39,859 nt of DNA from Weissella viridescens. GTDB taxonomy: Bacteria > Bacillota > Bacilli > Lactobacillales > Lactobacillaceae. The DNA lies in contig NZ_RHGY01000005.1 in the NCBI RefSeq assembly GCF_003862435.1, positions 1-39,859 on the forward strand. The letters run 5' to 3'. Position 1 is the first letter of the stretch, and every line of letters starts with the position of its first letter. The position numbers were made by a program, and so were the translations under genes. This document shows, in pieces, positions 16,024 to 24,668 of the stretch. Under the pieces are notes generated by a model that worked only from the letters and a program-made list of their open reading frames with translations, ran no database searches and was not told the DNA's origin.

Positions 16024-17355
16024 ATGTTTAAACATATCGCAAAATATTCTATTTTATTGACAGTGAGCGCAGGTGTGGTGATGCCTTTGGCTGCAGTTCA
16101 AGGTAATGCGGCAAGTACACCAGAAAAGATTACCTTCTGGCATTCAATGACAGGTGAGACACAAAAGTCGATTGAACGTGTCGTAAACGATTTTAATAAG
16201 TCGCAAAGTGAGTATAAGGTAGTGCCAGAGTTTCAAGGTCAATATGTTGAGGCATTACCTAAATTCCTGTCGGTCGGCGGCACAAAAAAAGCGCCAGTTC
16301 TTTTCCAATCAAACGAAATTTCAACAAAACAATTGGCAACTTCAGGTATGATTGAGCCAATGGAAACGATCACAAAAAAATATAAGTATGATACCTCCGA
16401 TATTCGTGAAAACATTTTAGATTATTATCGCGTTGATGGAAAACTGTATTCAATGCCATTTAATTCAAGCGCGCCAGTTCTTTATTATAATAAAGACGCG
16501 TTCAAGGCAGCAGGCATTGATGAATTACCTAAGAGTCCAACTTTTGAGCAGGTGACGGATGCGGCTAAGCAGTTAAAAGAAAAAACTGGTAAAGCAAAGC
16601 TATCAATTTTGCCTTATGGGTGGAACTTTGAAGAGCTATTAGCAAATCAAAATCAAGAATTAGTTAATAATGGTAATGGGCGTAAGAAGACCGCAACAAA
16701 GTCAACATTTAATAATGAAGCGGGTAAGAACATTCTGAATTGGATTAAGACAAATGCGGACGCAAAAACACTTGTTGATTATGGAACTGGTGCAAATGCA
16801 GCGGATAATGAATTATCGGGATTTACTTCCAAACAAGTAGATATGTTTATGAATTCTTCAGCCTCACTTGGGGATATTAAAAAGAATGCCAAATTTAATG
16901 TTGGGGTGACATATATGCCACATCCAAAGAATAAAACTGCCAATGGTGTTGCAATTGGTGGTGCCAGTATTTGGCTTTCCAAGGGAAAGACGAATAAACA
17001 ACAAAAAGGTGCAGCTGAGTTTTTAAAGTTTGCAACTTCACCGAATGAACAGGCGCAATGGTCAATCGATACAGGCTACTTTGCAATCAATAAAAAGTCT
17101 TACGATACCAAGTTGCTTAAAGATGCGTTCAAAAAGACACCAATTTTGGCTGCACCAGTCGATCAACTTAAAGACACTAAGAAAAATTCTGCATCAGCAG
17201 GTGCTTTGATTACAGCGATGCCAAATGAACGTGTGAATACACAAAATGCAATGGAAAATGTGATCAATGGTAAAAATGTTGACAAGGAACTCGCAAAGGC
17301 AGCAAAAAAGACTGATGCTGATATTAAGTCAGCAAACGAACAAACTGGTGAATAA
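16024..17355 (+). CDS. ugpB: ABC transporter substrate-binding protein, UgpB-like, without lipobox
   Basis: Extracellular solute receptor, 443 aa, SBP type 1 fold. KITFWHSMTGE follows the signal sequence and is characteristic of UgpB-type glycerol-3-phosphate/glycerophosphocholine receptors. The signal peptide is MFKHIAKYSILLTVSAGVVM with likely cleavage after GNA (A-x-A). Unlike most Gram-positive binding proteins it has no cysteine in the signal region, so it cannot be a standard lipoprotein and must be secreted, held by an uncleaved signal, or bound to the permease. Ribosome binding site AGGAGAAG. Two nt separate its stop from the phosphodiesterase gene. Confidence 0.88.
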   Translation: MFKHIAKYSILLTVSAGVVMPLAAVQGNAASTPEKITFWHSMTGETQKSIERVVNDFNKSQSEYKVVPEFQGQYVEALPKFLSVGGTKKAPVLFQSNEISTKQLATSGMIEPMETITKKYKYDTSDIRENILDYYRVDGKLYSMPFNSSAPVLYYNKDAFKAAGIDELPKSPTFEQVTDAAKQLKEKTGKAKLSILPYGWNFEELLANQNQELVNNGNGRKKTATKSTFNNEAGKNILNWIKTNADAKTLVDYGTGANAADNELSGFTSKQVDMFMNSSASLGDIKKNAKFNVGVTYMPHPKNKTANGVAIGGASIWLSKGKTNKQQKGAAEFLKFATSPNEQAQWSIDTGYFAINKKSYDTKLLKDAFKKTPILAAPVDQLKDTKKNSASAGALITAMPNERVNTQNAMENVINGKNVDKELAKAAKKTDADIKSANEQTGE

Positions 17356-17357
17356 GT

Positions 17358-18101
17358 ATGGATAAAACGACGATCTTTGGGCATCGCGGTATACCAACTA
17401 AATTTATTGAAAACTCAATTGATGGATTTGAGTATCTTGCCAGTAAGGGAGAGGCCGTTGAGTTTGATGTCCATTTGACCAAAGATTTTCATCCAGTTGT
17501 CATGCATGATGAAAAAATTGATCGAACGACGAATGGGCACGGCTATATTAGAGATTTTACTTTGGCGGAGTTAGCACAGTTTCACTTAATAAGCGATAAC
17601 CAGCGTCCGCAACAACGGCAGGGAAAGCAAAATGAAATTCCGACGTTAGAACGTGTGCTAGAGATTTTTAAATCGACGGATTTAATTTTAAACATTGAAT
17701 TAAAGACGGAAAATATTCAGTATCCGGGAATTGAAAGCATAGCGCTAGAAGCAGTTCACGATTTTGGTCTTGCTGGACAAACGGTTTTTTCATCTGTGAA
17801 TTTGGGTAGTGTAAAACGCATCGGTAAATTAGATGAACACCAACAGATTGCATTGATTAGCGAAGAACCCATTTTGCGACCACTCGATTTTATGGCACGT
17901 AATCAGCTAGACGCCTTGCATTTAAAAAAATCAGTCATGGCAAATGACTTTCCTCAATTTCAACGTATTTGGACCATTGACGACACAGCAACTTTAAAAC
18001 ATATTTTCGAACATGGTTTTGAAGGTGTTTTTACCGATGACTTTGAAAGCGCCGACGCATTGAGAACAAAATTGATGACTAGAAATGTTTCAGCGATTTA
18101 A
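17358..18101 (+). CDS. ugpQ: Glycerophosphodiester phosphodiesterase, cytoplasmic
   Basis: Hydrolyses glycerophosphodiesters (deacylated phospholipid head groups) to glycerol-3-phosphate and an alcohol. 247 aa, TIM-barrel GDPD family: GHRGIPTKFIENS at residues 7-19, the metal/catalytic group EFDVHLTKD and MHDEKIDRTTNG, then NIELKTEN, with VFTDDF near the end. No signal peptide, so it acts inside on substrates imported by the four preceding genes, as UgpQ does in E. coli. Starting 2 nt after ugpB it is clearly in the same transcript, which ends at the terminator at 18155-18204. Confidence 0.9.
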   Translation: MDKTTIFGHRGIPTKFIENSIDGFEYLASKGEAVEFDVHLTKDFHPVVMHDEKIDRTTNGHGYIRDFTLAELAQFHLISDNQRPQQRQGKQNEIPTLERVLEIFKSTDLILNIELKTENIQYPGIESIALEAVHDFGLAGQTVFSSVNLGSVKRIGKLDEHQQIALISEEPILRPLDFMARNQLDALHLKKSVMANDFPQFQRIWTIDDTATLKHIFEHGFEGVFTDDFESADALRTKLMTRNVSAI

Positions 18102-18154
18102 ATGGCATGAATAGATCTGGTTGTTTTTATCAAACTAACTAGTGAACAAATAGT

Positions 18155-18204
18155 AAAAAGCCCTGATAGGTTCTCACTTACGAGAAAACTATCAGGGCTT
18201 TTTT
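18155..18204. terminator. Long bidirectional terminator
   Basis: Outer stem AAAAAGCCCTGATAG / CTATCAGGGCTTTTTT with an inner small stem TTCTC/GAGAA. It ends the rightward operon and is well placed to end the leftward tRNA-Arg transcript. Confidence 0.93.
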
Positions 18205-18273
18205 GATTTTGCACATTTTTTGCACATACACAATACGAATAGCTATATACCAACGATTGTAACACCTTAAAAA

Positions 18274-18345
18274 TGAACCCGGCGGGAATCGAACCCACAT
18301 CTCCAGAACCGGAATCTAACGTGATATCCATTACACTACGGGTCC
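18274..18345 (-). tRNA. tRNA-Arg (anticodon CCG)
   Basis: 72-nt cloverleaf on the minus strand: acceptor GGACCCG with CGGGTTC (one G-U), D-loop AATGGATA, anticodon arm TTAGA-TTCCGGT-TCTGG with two G-U pairs at its base, T-loop TTCGATT, discriminator A, no encoded CCA. It reads CGG codons. Confidence 0.93.
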
Positions 18346-18358
18346 AACTACCAATAAT

Positions 18359-18387
18359 ATTATAGACGAGCAATACGGCAAAAGCAA
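18359..18387 (-). promoter_or_regulatory. Promoter of tRNA-Arg
   Basis: On the minus strand TTGCTT (18382-18387) and TATAAT (18359-18364) are 17 nt apart, 13 nt before the mature tRNA 5' end. Confidence 0.75.
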
Positions 18388-18484
18388 TTCATAATATTAC
18401 GATTAGGTTAAACCTTGCATTTCGTTAAGTTTCCCTTTATTATAACTGTATAAAGAAAAAACTTAAATATGAAAAGGTGACACT

Positions 18485-18868
18485 ATGGCTAGTTCAGAAG
18501 GAAAAGATATCATGGGGCGTAATATTAAACGTCTTCTAAAGCAACATGGCATGACCGCGGCAAAGCTCTCTGAGGTTGTTGGTGTTTCAACAGCAACAAT
18601 TTCAGACTGGTGTAATGGTAAAACCTATCCACGGATTAATAAGATTGAACAAATGGCAGAATACTTTAATGTATCAAAATCTGAGCTTGTTGAAGATCCA
18701 GATCAAATGAGTACAACAAACGTAACCGAGGAACCAGCGCTCATGGCCGCACATTGGGGCTTAGATATTTCCGGACTACCTGATGATGAACGACAACGTG
18801 TTGTCGATCGTGCCAAAGCATATGTAGAAGGTCTCATTGCAGACTACGAGGATCGCAATGCAAAATAA
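18485..18868 (+). CDS. XRE-family transcriptional regulator
   Basis: 127 aa. The N-terminal helix-turn-helix lies at residues ~11-65: IKRLLKQHGMTAAKLSEVVG, then VSTATISDWCNGKTYPRINK as turn and recognition helix. The C-terminal tail (GLPDDERQRVVDRAKAYVEG) is helical. This is the layout of small cI-like repressors paired with ImmA/IrrE proteins. It overlaps the next gene by 11 nt. Likely autoregulatory; no operator was located with confidence. Confidence 0.85.
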   Translation: MASSEGKDIMGRNIKRLLKQHGMTAAKLSEVVGVSTATISDWCNGKTYPRINKIEQMAEYFNVSKSELVEDPDQMSTTNVTEEPALMAAHWGLDISGLPDDERQRVVDRAKAYVEGLIADYEDRNAK

Positions 18869-19313
18869 TCGGTATGAGGACTTACTCATACGGGTAGAAG
18901 ATGATTTAGCAGACCGCGGGATGCCAGCCACGATTCTAGATACGATTCCCCTACAAGAAAATTCTGGATTAGCAGGCGTAACTTCTATTAAGGATGGTAA
19001 AGTTTATATCTTCATTGATAAAGCCTTATCAACTTTTGAAAAAGCAGAGACGCTTGTTGAAGAATATTTCCATGCAATTTCAGATTTAGGTGATTTATTA
19101 GATTATCAATCGGCACGGGCACAAAATAATGAAGTAAATGCACGCGAGTCAGTTTTAACGTATATGACAAGTGTGGATGATTTAAAACGTGTGGCAAAGC
19201 AACATCCAGATATGCCCTTGGCTCCCTGGATGTTGGAAGAAGCCTTTGGGTATCCTGTTGATTTTGCACAAGCAACCTTAGATTTCTACCGTAGGAGTGG
19301 CGAATTAAATTAA
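18858..19313 (+). CDS. ImmA/IrrE-like protein with altered zinc motif
   Basis: 151 aa starting at ATG 18858 inside the regulator's 3' end; the longer TTG reading from 18837 lacks a ribosome binding site. The helix LVEEYFHAISDLGDLLDY with downstream NNEVNARESV matches the ImmA/IrrE pattern (HExxH, then a Q/N-E-x-x-A helix), but the first zinc-binding histidine is Glu (EEYFH). Such variants occur among phage-type relatives, and it is unclear whether they are proteases. By family logic it would cleave or bind the XRE repressor encoded just upstream. ImmA relationship is moderately sure; activity unknown. Confidence 0.7.
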   Translation: MQNNRYEDLLIRVEDDLADRGMPATILDTIPLQENSGLAGVTSIKDGKVYIFIDKALSTFEKAETLVEEYFHAISDLGDLLDYQSARAQNNEVNARESVLTYMTSVDDLKRVAKQHPDMPLAPWMLEEAFGYPVDFAQATLDFYRRSGELN

Positions 19314-19318
19314 ACCTA

Positions 19319-19347
19319 TTGCAATTAATTTTAACCTAATATATACT
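19319..19347 (+). promoter_or_regulatory. Promoter of the small membrane protein gene
   Basis: TTGCAA and TATACT separated by 17 nt, starting just after the stop codon of the ImmA-like gene. Confidence 0.7.
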
Positions 19348-19355
19348 ATAAATGT

Positions 19356-19380
19356 AGCTTAGCTTTATCGCTGAGCTTTT
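19356..19380 (+). terminator. Hairpin at the expected 5' end of the leader
   Basis: AGCTTAGC-TTTATC-GCTGAGCTTTT (one G-U pair). It could end the XRE/ImmA transcript; but the promoter at 19319-19347 predicts a start at about 19354, so the same stem would be the first thing in the next mRNA, acting as attenuator or 5' stabiliser. Confidence 0.6.
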
Positions 19381-19427
19381 ATTTCAAATCAAAGTTAAGT
19401 TAAAGTTAATTAAAAGGAGTGTTTACT

Positions 19428-19637
19428 ATGCCAATTCAAAATATGATCGGAATTTTAACAGTTGTCATCGTGTTTATCGCAGCACTTATTATTATTCGGA
19501 TGGCAGTTACTGCACTAACACCACTTTTCAAGGGTGTCGTTAATTTCATTATGAAGAATATGTCACAAGAAATGCGGATGACGTTAAGAAATCACGAAGA
19601 CGTGCTTGAAGAAGTCTTAGATTGGAAAATAAAGTAG
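19428..19637 (+). CDS. Small single-span membrane protein, 69 aa
   Basis: No family recognised. One strong hydrophobic segment (about residues 6-29, IGILTVVIVFIAALIIIRMA) is followed by a second, weaker one (ALTPLFKGVVNFI) and a charged amphipathic C-terminus (RNHEDVLEEVLDWKIK). ATG 19428 has AAAAGGAGTG upstream; the GTG at 19419 is part of that site. It has its own promoter and lies upstream of the glycolytic gene gap. Small membrane peptides of this form often modulate a larger membrane complex or respond to envelope stress; nothing here decides. Confidence 0.75.
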   Translation: MPIQNMIGILTVVIVFIAALIIIRMAVTALTPLFKGVVNFIMKNMSQEMRMTLRNHEDVLEEVLDWKIK

Positions 19638-19705
19638 GGTGATGAGGACGTTTAAATCGTGATTAGCAGTCGCGTAACATGTCCGCAAAAAAACGTTCTG
19701 AAAGT

Positions 19706-19734
19706 TTGCGAATTGTTAAACAAAGTCGTATAAT
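19706..19734 (+). promoter_or_regulatory. Promoter of gap
   Basis: TTGCGA and TATAAT separated by 17 nt, about 45 nt before the gap ribosome binding site GGGAGGA. Confidence 0.8.
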
Positions 19735-19785
19735 AAGACTTGTAAAAAAGTTTACGAAATGAAGTTCTGGGAGGAATCATTTATC

Positions 19786-20796
19786 ATGACTGTAAAGATT
19801 GGTATTAATGGATTTGGACGTATTGGTCGTTTGGCATTCCGCCGTATTCTTGAATTAAAGGATGCTGCAGATGACATCGAAGTTGTTGCTATCAACGACT
19901 TGACTAACCCTGCAATGTTGGCATACTTGCTAAAGTATGACTCAACTCATGGTACATTGGACGCTGAAGTTTCAGCTGACGAAGATGGTATCATCGTTGA
20001 CGGTAAGAAGTACCGCGTTTATGCTGAAAAGAACGCTGCTGACTTGAAGTGGGTAGAAAACGACGGCGTTGACGTTGTTTTGGAATCAACTGGTTTCTAC
20101 ACTTCAAAGGAAAAGGCACAAGCTCACTTGGATGCCGGTGCTAAGAAGGTATTGATCTCAGCTCCTGCTGGTGATATTCCTACTGTTGTTTACGGTGTTA
20201 ACCAAGATATCTTGACTCCAGAAGATAACATTGTTTCTGCTGGTTCATGTACGACTCAATCATTGGCTCCATTGGCTGATGCATTGAACAAGGAATTTGG
20301 AATTGAAGTTGGAACGATGACTACTATTCACGCTTACACTTCAACACAAATGATCTTGGACGGACCTCGTGGAAGCAAGCCACGTAACAACCGTACTGCT
20401 GCCGCTAACACAATTCCTCACTCAACTGGTGCTGCTAAGGCCATCGGTTTGGTTGTTCCAGAATTGAAGGGTAAGTTGAACGGACATGCACAACGTGTAC
20501 AAGTTGTTGACGGTTCAATCACTGAATTGACAACTATCTTGGACAAGAAGGTTACTGCAGAAGAAGTTAACGATGCTATGAAGAAGTACGAAACTCCATC
20601 ATTCGGTTACAACGGTGATGAAATTGTTTCTTCAGATATCATCGGAGACACACACGGTTCTGTCTTTGACCCAACTTTGACTGAAGTCGTAACAGCTGGT
20701 GATCACCAATTGGTTAAGACTGCTGCTTGGTATGACAACGAATACGGTTTCACTTCAAACATGATCCGTACTTTGAAGCACTTAGCAGAGCTTTAA
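19786..20796 (+). CDS. gap: Glyceraldehyde-3-phosphate dehydrogenase, NAD-dependent
   Basis: Central glycolytic enzyme converting glyceraldehyde-3-phosphate to 1,3-bisphosphoglycerate. 336 aa: NAD-binding [15 protein letters not shown] at the N-terminus, catalytic C155 in [12 protein letters not shown], catalytic H182 in TTIHAYT, and ASWYDNE-type sequence [10 protein letters not shown] near the end. Unusually, the family CTTN is CTTQ, a change checked at codon level (ACT CAA TCA). ATG 19786 is used because it has GGGAGGA and matches family N-termini; ATG 19759 would run through that site. Codon use is the strongly biased type of highly expressed genes. No cggR is upstream. Confidence 0.97.
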   Translation: MTVKIGINGFGRIGRLAFRRILELKDAADDIEVVAINDLTNPAMLAYLLKYDSTHGTLDAEVSADEDGIIVDGKKYRVYAEKNAADLKWVENDGVDVVLESTGFYTSKEKAQAHLDAGAKKVLISAPAGDIPTVVYGVNQDILTPEDNIVSAGSCTTQSLAPLADALNKEFGIEVGTMTTIHAYTSTQMILDGPRGSKPRNNRTAAANTIPHSTGAAKAIGLVVPELKGKLNGHAQRVQVVDGSITELTTILDKKVTAEEVNDAMKKYETPSFGYNGDEIVSSDIIGDTHGSVFDPTLTEVVTAGDHQLVKTAAWYDNEYGFTSNMIRTLKHLAEL

Positions 20797-20799
20797 TAA

Positions 20800-20858
20800 G
20801 CGATTCAGTTCGTTAAAAAAACAGGGGGTTTAGTGTAAACTGAATCGCCTGTTTTTTT
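20800..20858 (+). terminator. Complex terminator/attenuator between gap and pgk
   Basis: Two interleaved inverted repeats: A GCGATTCAGTT (20800-20810) with A' AACTGAATCGC (20838-20848), and B AAAAAAACAGG (20815-20825) with B' CCTGTTTTTTT (20848-20858). A-A' followed by the T-run is a terminator; B-B' would sequester the T-run. The order A-B-A'-B' makes the two helices either exclusive or a pseudoknot. Confidence 0.75.
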
Positions 20859-20910
20859 CAAAAAATGTTATAATTAATGATATAAAAACAGAAAGAAGGA
20901 ATTTCTTATT

Positions 20911-22134
20911 ATGGCTAAGTTAACTCTTGAAGACTTGGATGTTAAAGGTAAGAAGGTTCTAATGCGTGTTGATTTCAACGTCCCATTGAAGGAAGAAAAT
21001 GGCGAAGTTGAAGTTGCAAATGACAACCGTATTAAGGCTGCATTGCCATCAATTAAATATGTTTTGGATAACGGTGGACGTGCCATCGTCTTCTCACACT
21101 TGGGTCGTGTAAAGACTGAAGATGATAAGAAGAAGTTGTCAATGAAGCCTGTTGCACAACGTTTGGCTGATTTGCTAGGACAACCTGTTACATTTGTTCC
21201 TGCAATCGAAGGTCCTGAATTGGAAGATGCCGTTAACGGTCTTGCCGACGGACAAGTTCTTGTATTCGAGAACACTCGTTTTGCTGATGTTCAAGATGGT
21301 GTTGAAACAAAGCGCGAATCAAAGAATGATCCTGCACTAGGTAAGTACTGGGCTTCATTGGGTGACGTATTCGTCAACGATGCTTTCGGTACTGCACACC
21401 GTTCACACGCCTCAAACGTAGGTATTGCGTCTAACATTGATCAAACAGCCGCTGGATTCTTGATGGAAAAGGAAATCAAGTTCTTAGGTGGAGCTGTTAC
21501 AGATCCAAAGCGTCCATTCGTTGCTATCATCGGTGGTGCTAAGGTTTCTGACAAGATTGAAATTATCCAAAATCTTTTGAAGAAGGCGGATAAGGTTATC
21601 GTTGGTGGTGGAATGGCTTATACATTCGACGTTGCCAATGGTAAGTCAATCGGTAACTCATTGTTTGAAGCAGATAAGGTTGATTTGGCTAAGAAGTTGA
21701 TCGACGAAGCTGGTGATAAGCTAGTTTTGCCTGTTGACGCCGTAGCAGCTGATAAGTTTGCTAACGATGCTGACACTTACATCGCTGATGATGGTATCAA
21801 GGATGGTTACATGGGTCTTGATATTGGACCTAAGTCAATCGAATTGTTCGATTCAGTTTTGGACGATGCTAAGACAGTTGTTTGGAACGGACCTATGGGT
21901 GTGTTCGAAATGCCTAACTTTGCTAAGGGAACTTTGGCAATCGGTGAAAAGCTTGCTGAAGTTACTAAGAAGAATGATGCAACAACTATTGTTGGTGGTG
22001 GTGACTCAACTGCAGCTGTTCAACAACTTGGAATTGCTGACCAATTGACACACATCTCAACTGGTGGTGGTGCTTCACTTGAATACCTTGAAGGTAAGGA
22101 TTTGCCTGGAATCGCTTCAATTTCAGATAAGTAA
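20911..22134 (+). CDS. pgk: Phosphoglycerate kinase
   Basis: Transfers phosphate from 1,3-bisphosphoglycerate to ADP. 407 aa. N-terminal substrate-binding motif [10 protein letters not shown] near residues 17-26, FSHLGR at the basic patch, ENTRF, hinge region, nucleotide-binding [16 protein letters not shown] and the C-terminal [13 protein letters not shown]. Ribosome binding site AGAAGGA. A TGTTATAAT extended -10 at 20866-20874 could give it a promoter of its own downstream of the gap terminator. Strong translational codon bias like gap. No tpiA follows; a terminator does. Confidence 0.97.
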   Translation: MAKLTLEDLDVKGKKVLMRVDFNVPLKEENGEVEVANDNRIKAALPSIKYVLDNGGRAIVFSHLGRVKTEDDKKKLSMKPVAQRLADLLGQPVTFVPAIEGPELEDAVNGLADGQVLVFENTRFADVQDGVETKRESKNDPALGKYWASLGDVFVNDAFGTAHRSHASNVGIASNIDQTAAGFLMEKEIKFLGGAVTDPKRPFVAIIGGAKVSDKIEIIQNLLKKADKVIVGGGMAYTFDVANGKSIGNSLFEADKVDLAKKLIDEAGDKLVLPVDAVAADKFANDADTYIADDGIKDGYMGLDIGPKSIELFDSVLDDAKTVVWNGPMGVFEMPNFAKGTLAIGEKLAEVTKKNDATTIVGGGDSTAAVQQLGIADQLTHISTGGGASLEYLEGKDLPGIASISDK

Positions 22135-22150
22135 TTTAGCTTAAATAAAG

Positions 22151-22183
22151 AAACGAACAACTATTTTAGTTGTTCGTTTTTTT
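22151..22183 (+). terminator. Terminator of pgk
   Basis: AAACGAACAACTA-TTT-TAGTTGTTCGTTTTTTT, a perfect stem with T-run. Confidence 0.95.
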
Positions 22184-22197
22184 ATTTGCAGTAAACA

Positions 22198-22227
22198 ATG
22201 ACAAACGTTGGCTATCAACGGTATAAT
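22198..22227 (+). promoter_or_regulatory. Promoter of lepA
   Basis: ATGACA and TATAAT separated by 18 nt, about 30 nt before the AAGGAG site of lepA. Confidence 0.65.
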
Positions 22228-22274
22228 GAAAGGTACTAGCAAAATAAAATTTAAACTGAAGGAGCGCATAAAAA

Positions 22275-24107
22275 ATGGATTTAGAAGAAATGAAAGCGCG
22301 CCAATCACGTATCCGTAATTTTAGTATTGTTGCCCATATTGATCATGGAAAGTCGACAATTTCCGATCGTATCTTGGAATCAACACATACGGTTGCAGAA
22401 CGTGATATGCAAAATCAATTATTAGATACTATGGATCTTGAACGTGAACGTGGAATCACAATCAAAATGAACTCGGTTGAAGCACACTATGAGGCTCCAG
22501 ACGGTGAAACATACATCTTTCATTTAGTTGATACACCAGGTCACGTCGACTTTTCATACGAAGTCTCACGTTCTTTGGCGGCTGTTGACGGCGCAATTTT
22601 GGTTGTTGATGCTGCCCAAGGGGTTGAAGCACAAACCTTGGCAAATGTTTATTTAGCCATTGAAAATGACCTTGAGATTATCCCGGTCATCAATAAGATT
22701 GATCTTCCCGCTGCTGATCCAGAGCGTGTCCGTGAAGAAATCGAAGAAGATATTGGAATCGATGCTTCCGATGCCGTGATGGCTTCAGCAAAAGAGGGAA
22801 TTGGAATCCCTGAATTGTTGGATCAAATCGTTTCAAAGTTACCAGCTCCTGAAGGAGACCTTGAGGCGCCGCTACAAGCCCTTATCTTTGATTCAGCCTA
22901 TGACTCATATAAAGGGGTTATTTTAACAGTTCGTGTCCGTGAAGGGGTTATGAAGCCCGGAGACAAGATTCGTTTCATGAACTCAGGTGCGGAGTATGAA
23001 GTGACGGAAGTTGGTATTAATTCACCCAAGCCAATTAAGCGTGAGTATCTCATGGCTGGTGATATTGGTTACGTGGCTGCATCAATCAAGAGTATTCGTG
23101 ATGCGCGTCCGGGTGACACAATTACAACTATTGATAACCCAGCTGCTGAACCACTTCCAGGATATCAACCAATGACGCCAATGGTTTATTCTGGGCTTTA
23201 TCCAACAGATAACGCACGTTACAATGATTTGCGTGAAGCCTTGGAAAAGCTCCAATTAAACGATGCGTCACTTGAGTTTGAACCTGAAACGTCACAAGCG
23301 CTTGGTTTTGGATTCCGGACTGGATTCTTGGGATTGTTGCACATGGACGTTATTCAAGAGCGTTTGGAACGAGAATTCGACCTCGATTTGATTACAACGG
23401 CACCTTCTGTTACGTATCATGCATACAAGAATGATGGTGAGATGGTCGAAGTGTCTAATCCGGCTGAAATGCCTGATGCTGCGGAAATTAAGAGCATTGA
23501 AGAGCCATATGTGGCTGCGCAAATTATGGTACCGAATGATTATGTCGGAACGGTTATGGAATTGGCACAAAGCAAGCGTGGTGAATTCGATACCATGGAG
23601 TATTTGGACAAGCAACGTGTGAATGTTAAGTACTTCATGCCACTTTCAGAAATCATTTTTGATTTCTTCGATAAGTTGAAGTCTTCAACGCGTGGTTATG
23701 CATCATTGGACTATGATTTGGCAGGATACCGTCCATCTGATTTGGTTAAGGTTGATATCTTGTTGAATGGGGACAAGGTCGACGCGTTGAGCTTTATTGT
23801 TCATCGTGACTTTGCACAATCTCGTGGACGTTTGATTACGTCAAAACTAAAGGATATTATTCCGCGTCGAAACTTTGAAGTGCCAATTCAAGCGGCCATC
23901 GGATCAAAGATTATTGCGCGTTCAACAGTTAAAGCTTACCGTAAGGACGTTACGTCAAAGATTCACACTGGTGACCCTGACCGTCGTGCTAAGTTGCTTG
24001 ATAAGCAAAAGAAGGGTAAGAAGCGCATGAAGTCAGTTGGTTCTGTCGATGTGCCACAAGAAGCCTTTATGGCGGTTATGAGTGCTGAAGAATCTGACGA
24101 AAAATAA
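22275..24107 (+). CDS. lepA: Elongation factor 4 (LepA), ribosome-associated GTPase
   Basis: Translational GTPase that acts on stalled or back-translocating ribosomes and in 30S maturation. 610 aa, normal length. G1 [12 protein letters not shown] near residue 20, switch region ERGITIKM, G3 DTPGHVDF, G4 NKIDLP, then domain II, the EF-G-like domains, and the LepA-specific C-terminus ([20 protein letters not shown] and [20 protein letters not shown]). The start follows AAGGAGCG. Single gene between the pgk terminator and the rpmE2 leader. Confidence 0.97.
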   Translation: MDLEEMKARQSRIRNFSIVAHIDHGKSTISDRILESTHTVAERDMQNQLLDTMDLERERGITIKMNSVEAHYEAPDGETYIFHLVDTPGHVDFSYEVSRSLAAVDGAILVVDAAQGVEAQTLANVYLAIENDLEIIPVINKIDLPAADPERVREEIEEDIGIDASDAVMASAKEGIGIPELLDQIVSKLPAPEGDLEAPLQALIFDSAYDSYKGVILTVRVREGVMKPGDKIRFMNSGAEYEVTEVGINSPKPIKREYLMAGDIGYVAASIKSIRDARPGDTITTIDNPAAEPLPGYQPMTPMVYSGLYPTDNARYNDLREALEKLQLNDASLEFEPETSQALGFGFRTGFLGLLHMDVIQERLEREFDLDLITTAPSVTYHAYKNDGEMVEVSNPAEMPDAAEIKSIEEPYVAAQIMVPNDYVGTVMELAQSKRGEFDTMEYLDKQRVNVKYFMPLSEIIFDFFDKLKSSTRGYASLDYDLAGYRPSDLVKVDILLNGDKVDALSFIVHRDFAQSRGRLITSKLKDIIPRRNFEVPIQAAIGSKIIARSTVKAYRKDVTSKIHTGDPDRRAKLLDKQKKGKKRMKSVGSVDVPQEAFMAVMSAEESDEK

Positions 24108-24197
24108 CGAGAATTTAACCAGAAAAACAATTCTGGACTACCAAAAGTTTTTAAAATATGGTATTATAATTCAGTTAACTTAAATAGAAAACTGACT

Positions 24198-24215
24198 CTA
24201 GCACTTAGGTGCTAG
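24198..24215 (+). promoter_or_regulatory. Leader hairpin before rpmE2
   Basis: CTAGCAC-TTAG-GTGCTAG, a perfect 7-bp stem ending 6 nt before the TAAGGAG site and about 28 nt after a TATAAT box (24165-24170). Position and shape fit an autoregulatory ribosomal-protein leader, for which L31-type examples are described in Firmicutes; not proven for this one. Confidence 0.55.
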
Positions 24216-24236
24216 GGCGATAAGGAGAAATTGATA

Positions 24237-24479
24237 ATGAAGCCTAATATTCATCCAGATTACCACCAAGTGGTATTCGTTGACTCAACTACTGGTTACA
24301 AGCTTTTGACTGGTTCAACTCGTACATCAGACGAAACAGTTGAATACGAGGGTAACACATACCCAATGATTCGTGTTGAAATCACTTCAGATTCACATCC
24401 TTTCTACACTGGTAAGCAAAAGTTTACTACTGCCGATGGAGCTGTGGACAAGTTCAACAAGAAGTATGGTTTGAAGTAA
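24237..24479 (+). CDS. rpmE2: Ribosomal protein bL31, type B
   Basis: Large-subunit ribosomal protein, 80 aa, [20 protein letters not shown] at the start and SSHPFYTG-like [13 protein letters not shown] in the middle. No cysteines, so it is the zinc-independent paralog (type B) found in many LAB as the main L31. ATG 24237 follows TAAGGAGAAA; the TTG at 24231 is too close to that site. Own promoter and terminator. Confidence 0.95.
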   Translation: MKPNIHPDYHQVVFVDSTTGYKLLTGSTRTSDETVEYEGNTYPMIRVEITSDSHPFYTGKQKFTTADGAVDKFNKKYGLK

Positions 24480-24492
24480 TCATACTTTCTCA

Positions 24493-24541
24493 TAAACGCT
24501 GGTATAACGGACTAAACGCCGTTGTAGCAGCGTTTTTGTTT
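24493..24541 (+). terminator. Terminator of rpmE2
   Basis: AAACGCTG...CAGCGTTTTTG, an outer 8-bp stem with an inner TAACGG/CCGTTG stem. Confidence 0.85.
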
Positions 24542-24668
24542 TGTTTCAATGGTGAATAATGGTATATCCATTTTATGGATTTCAATTTTCGTCCACATTT
24601 TGCCCAAAATCCCCATTAAAAAGAGCGGTTTTAAGACACGCTCAGGTCTATAGAATAATATATTAGGT

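Noticed and set aside
18274-18345. tRNA-Arg as a phage attachment site for the adjacent XRE/ImmA genes
   Set aside because: No integrase and no repeat of the tRNA 3' end was seen in the window.
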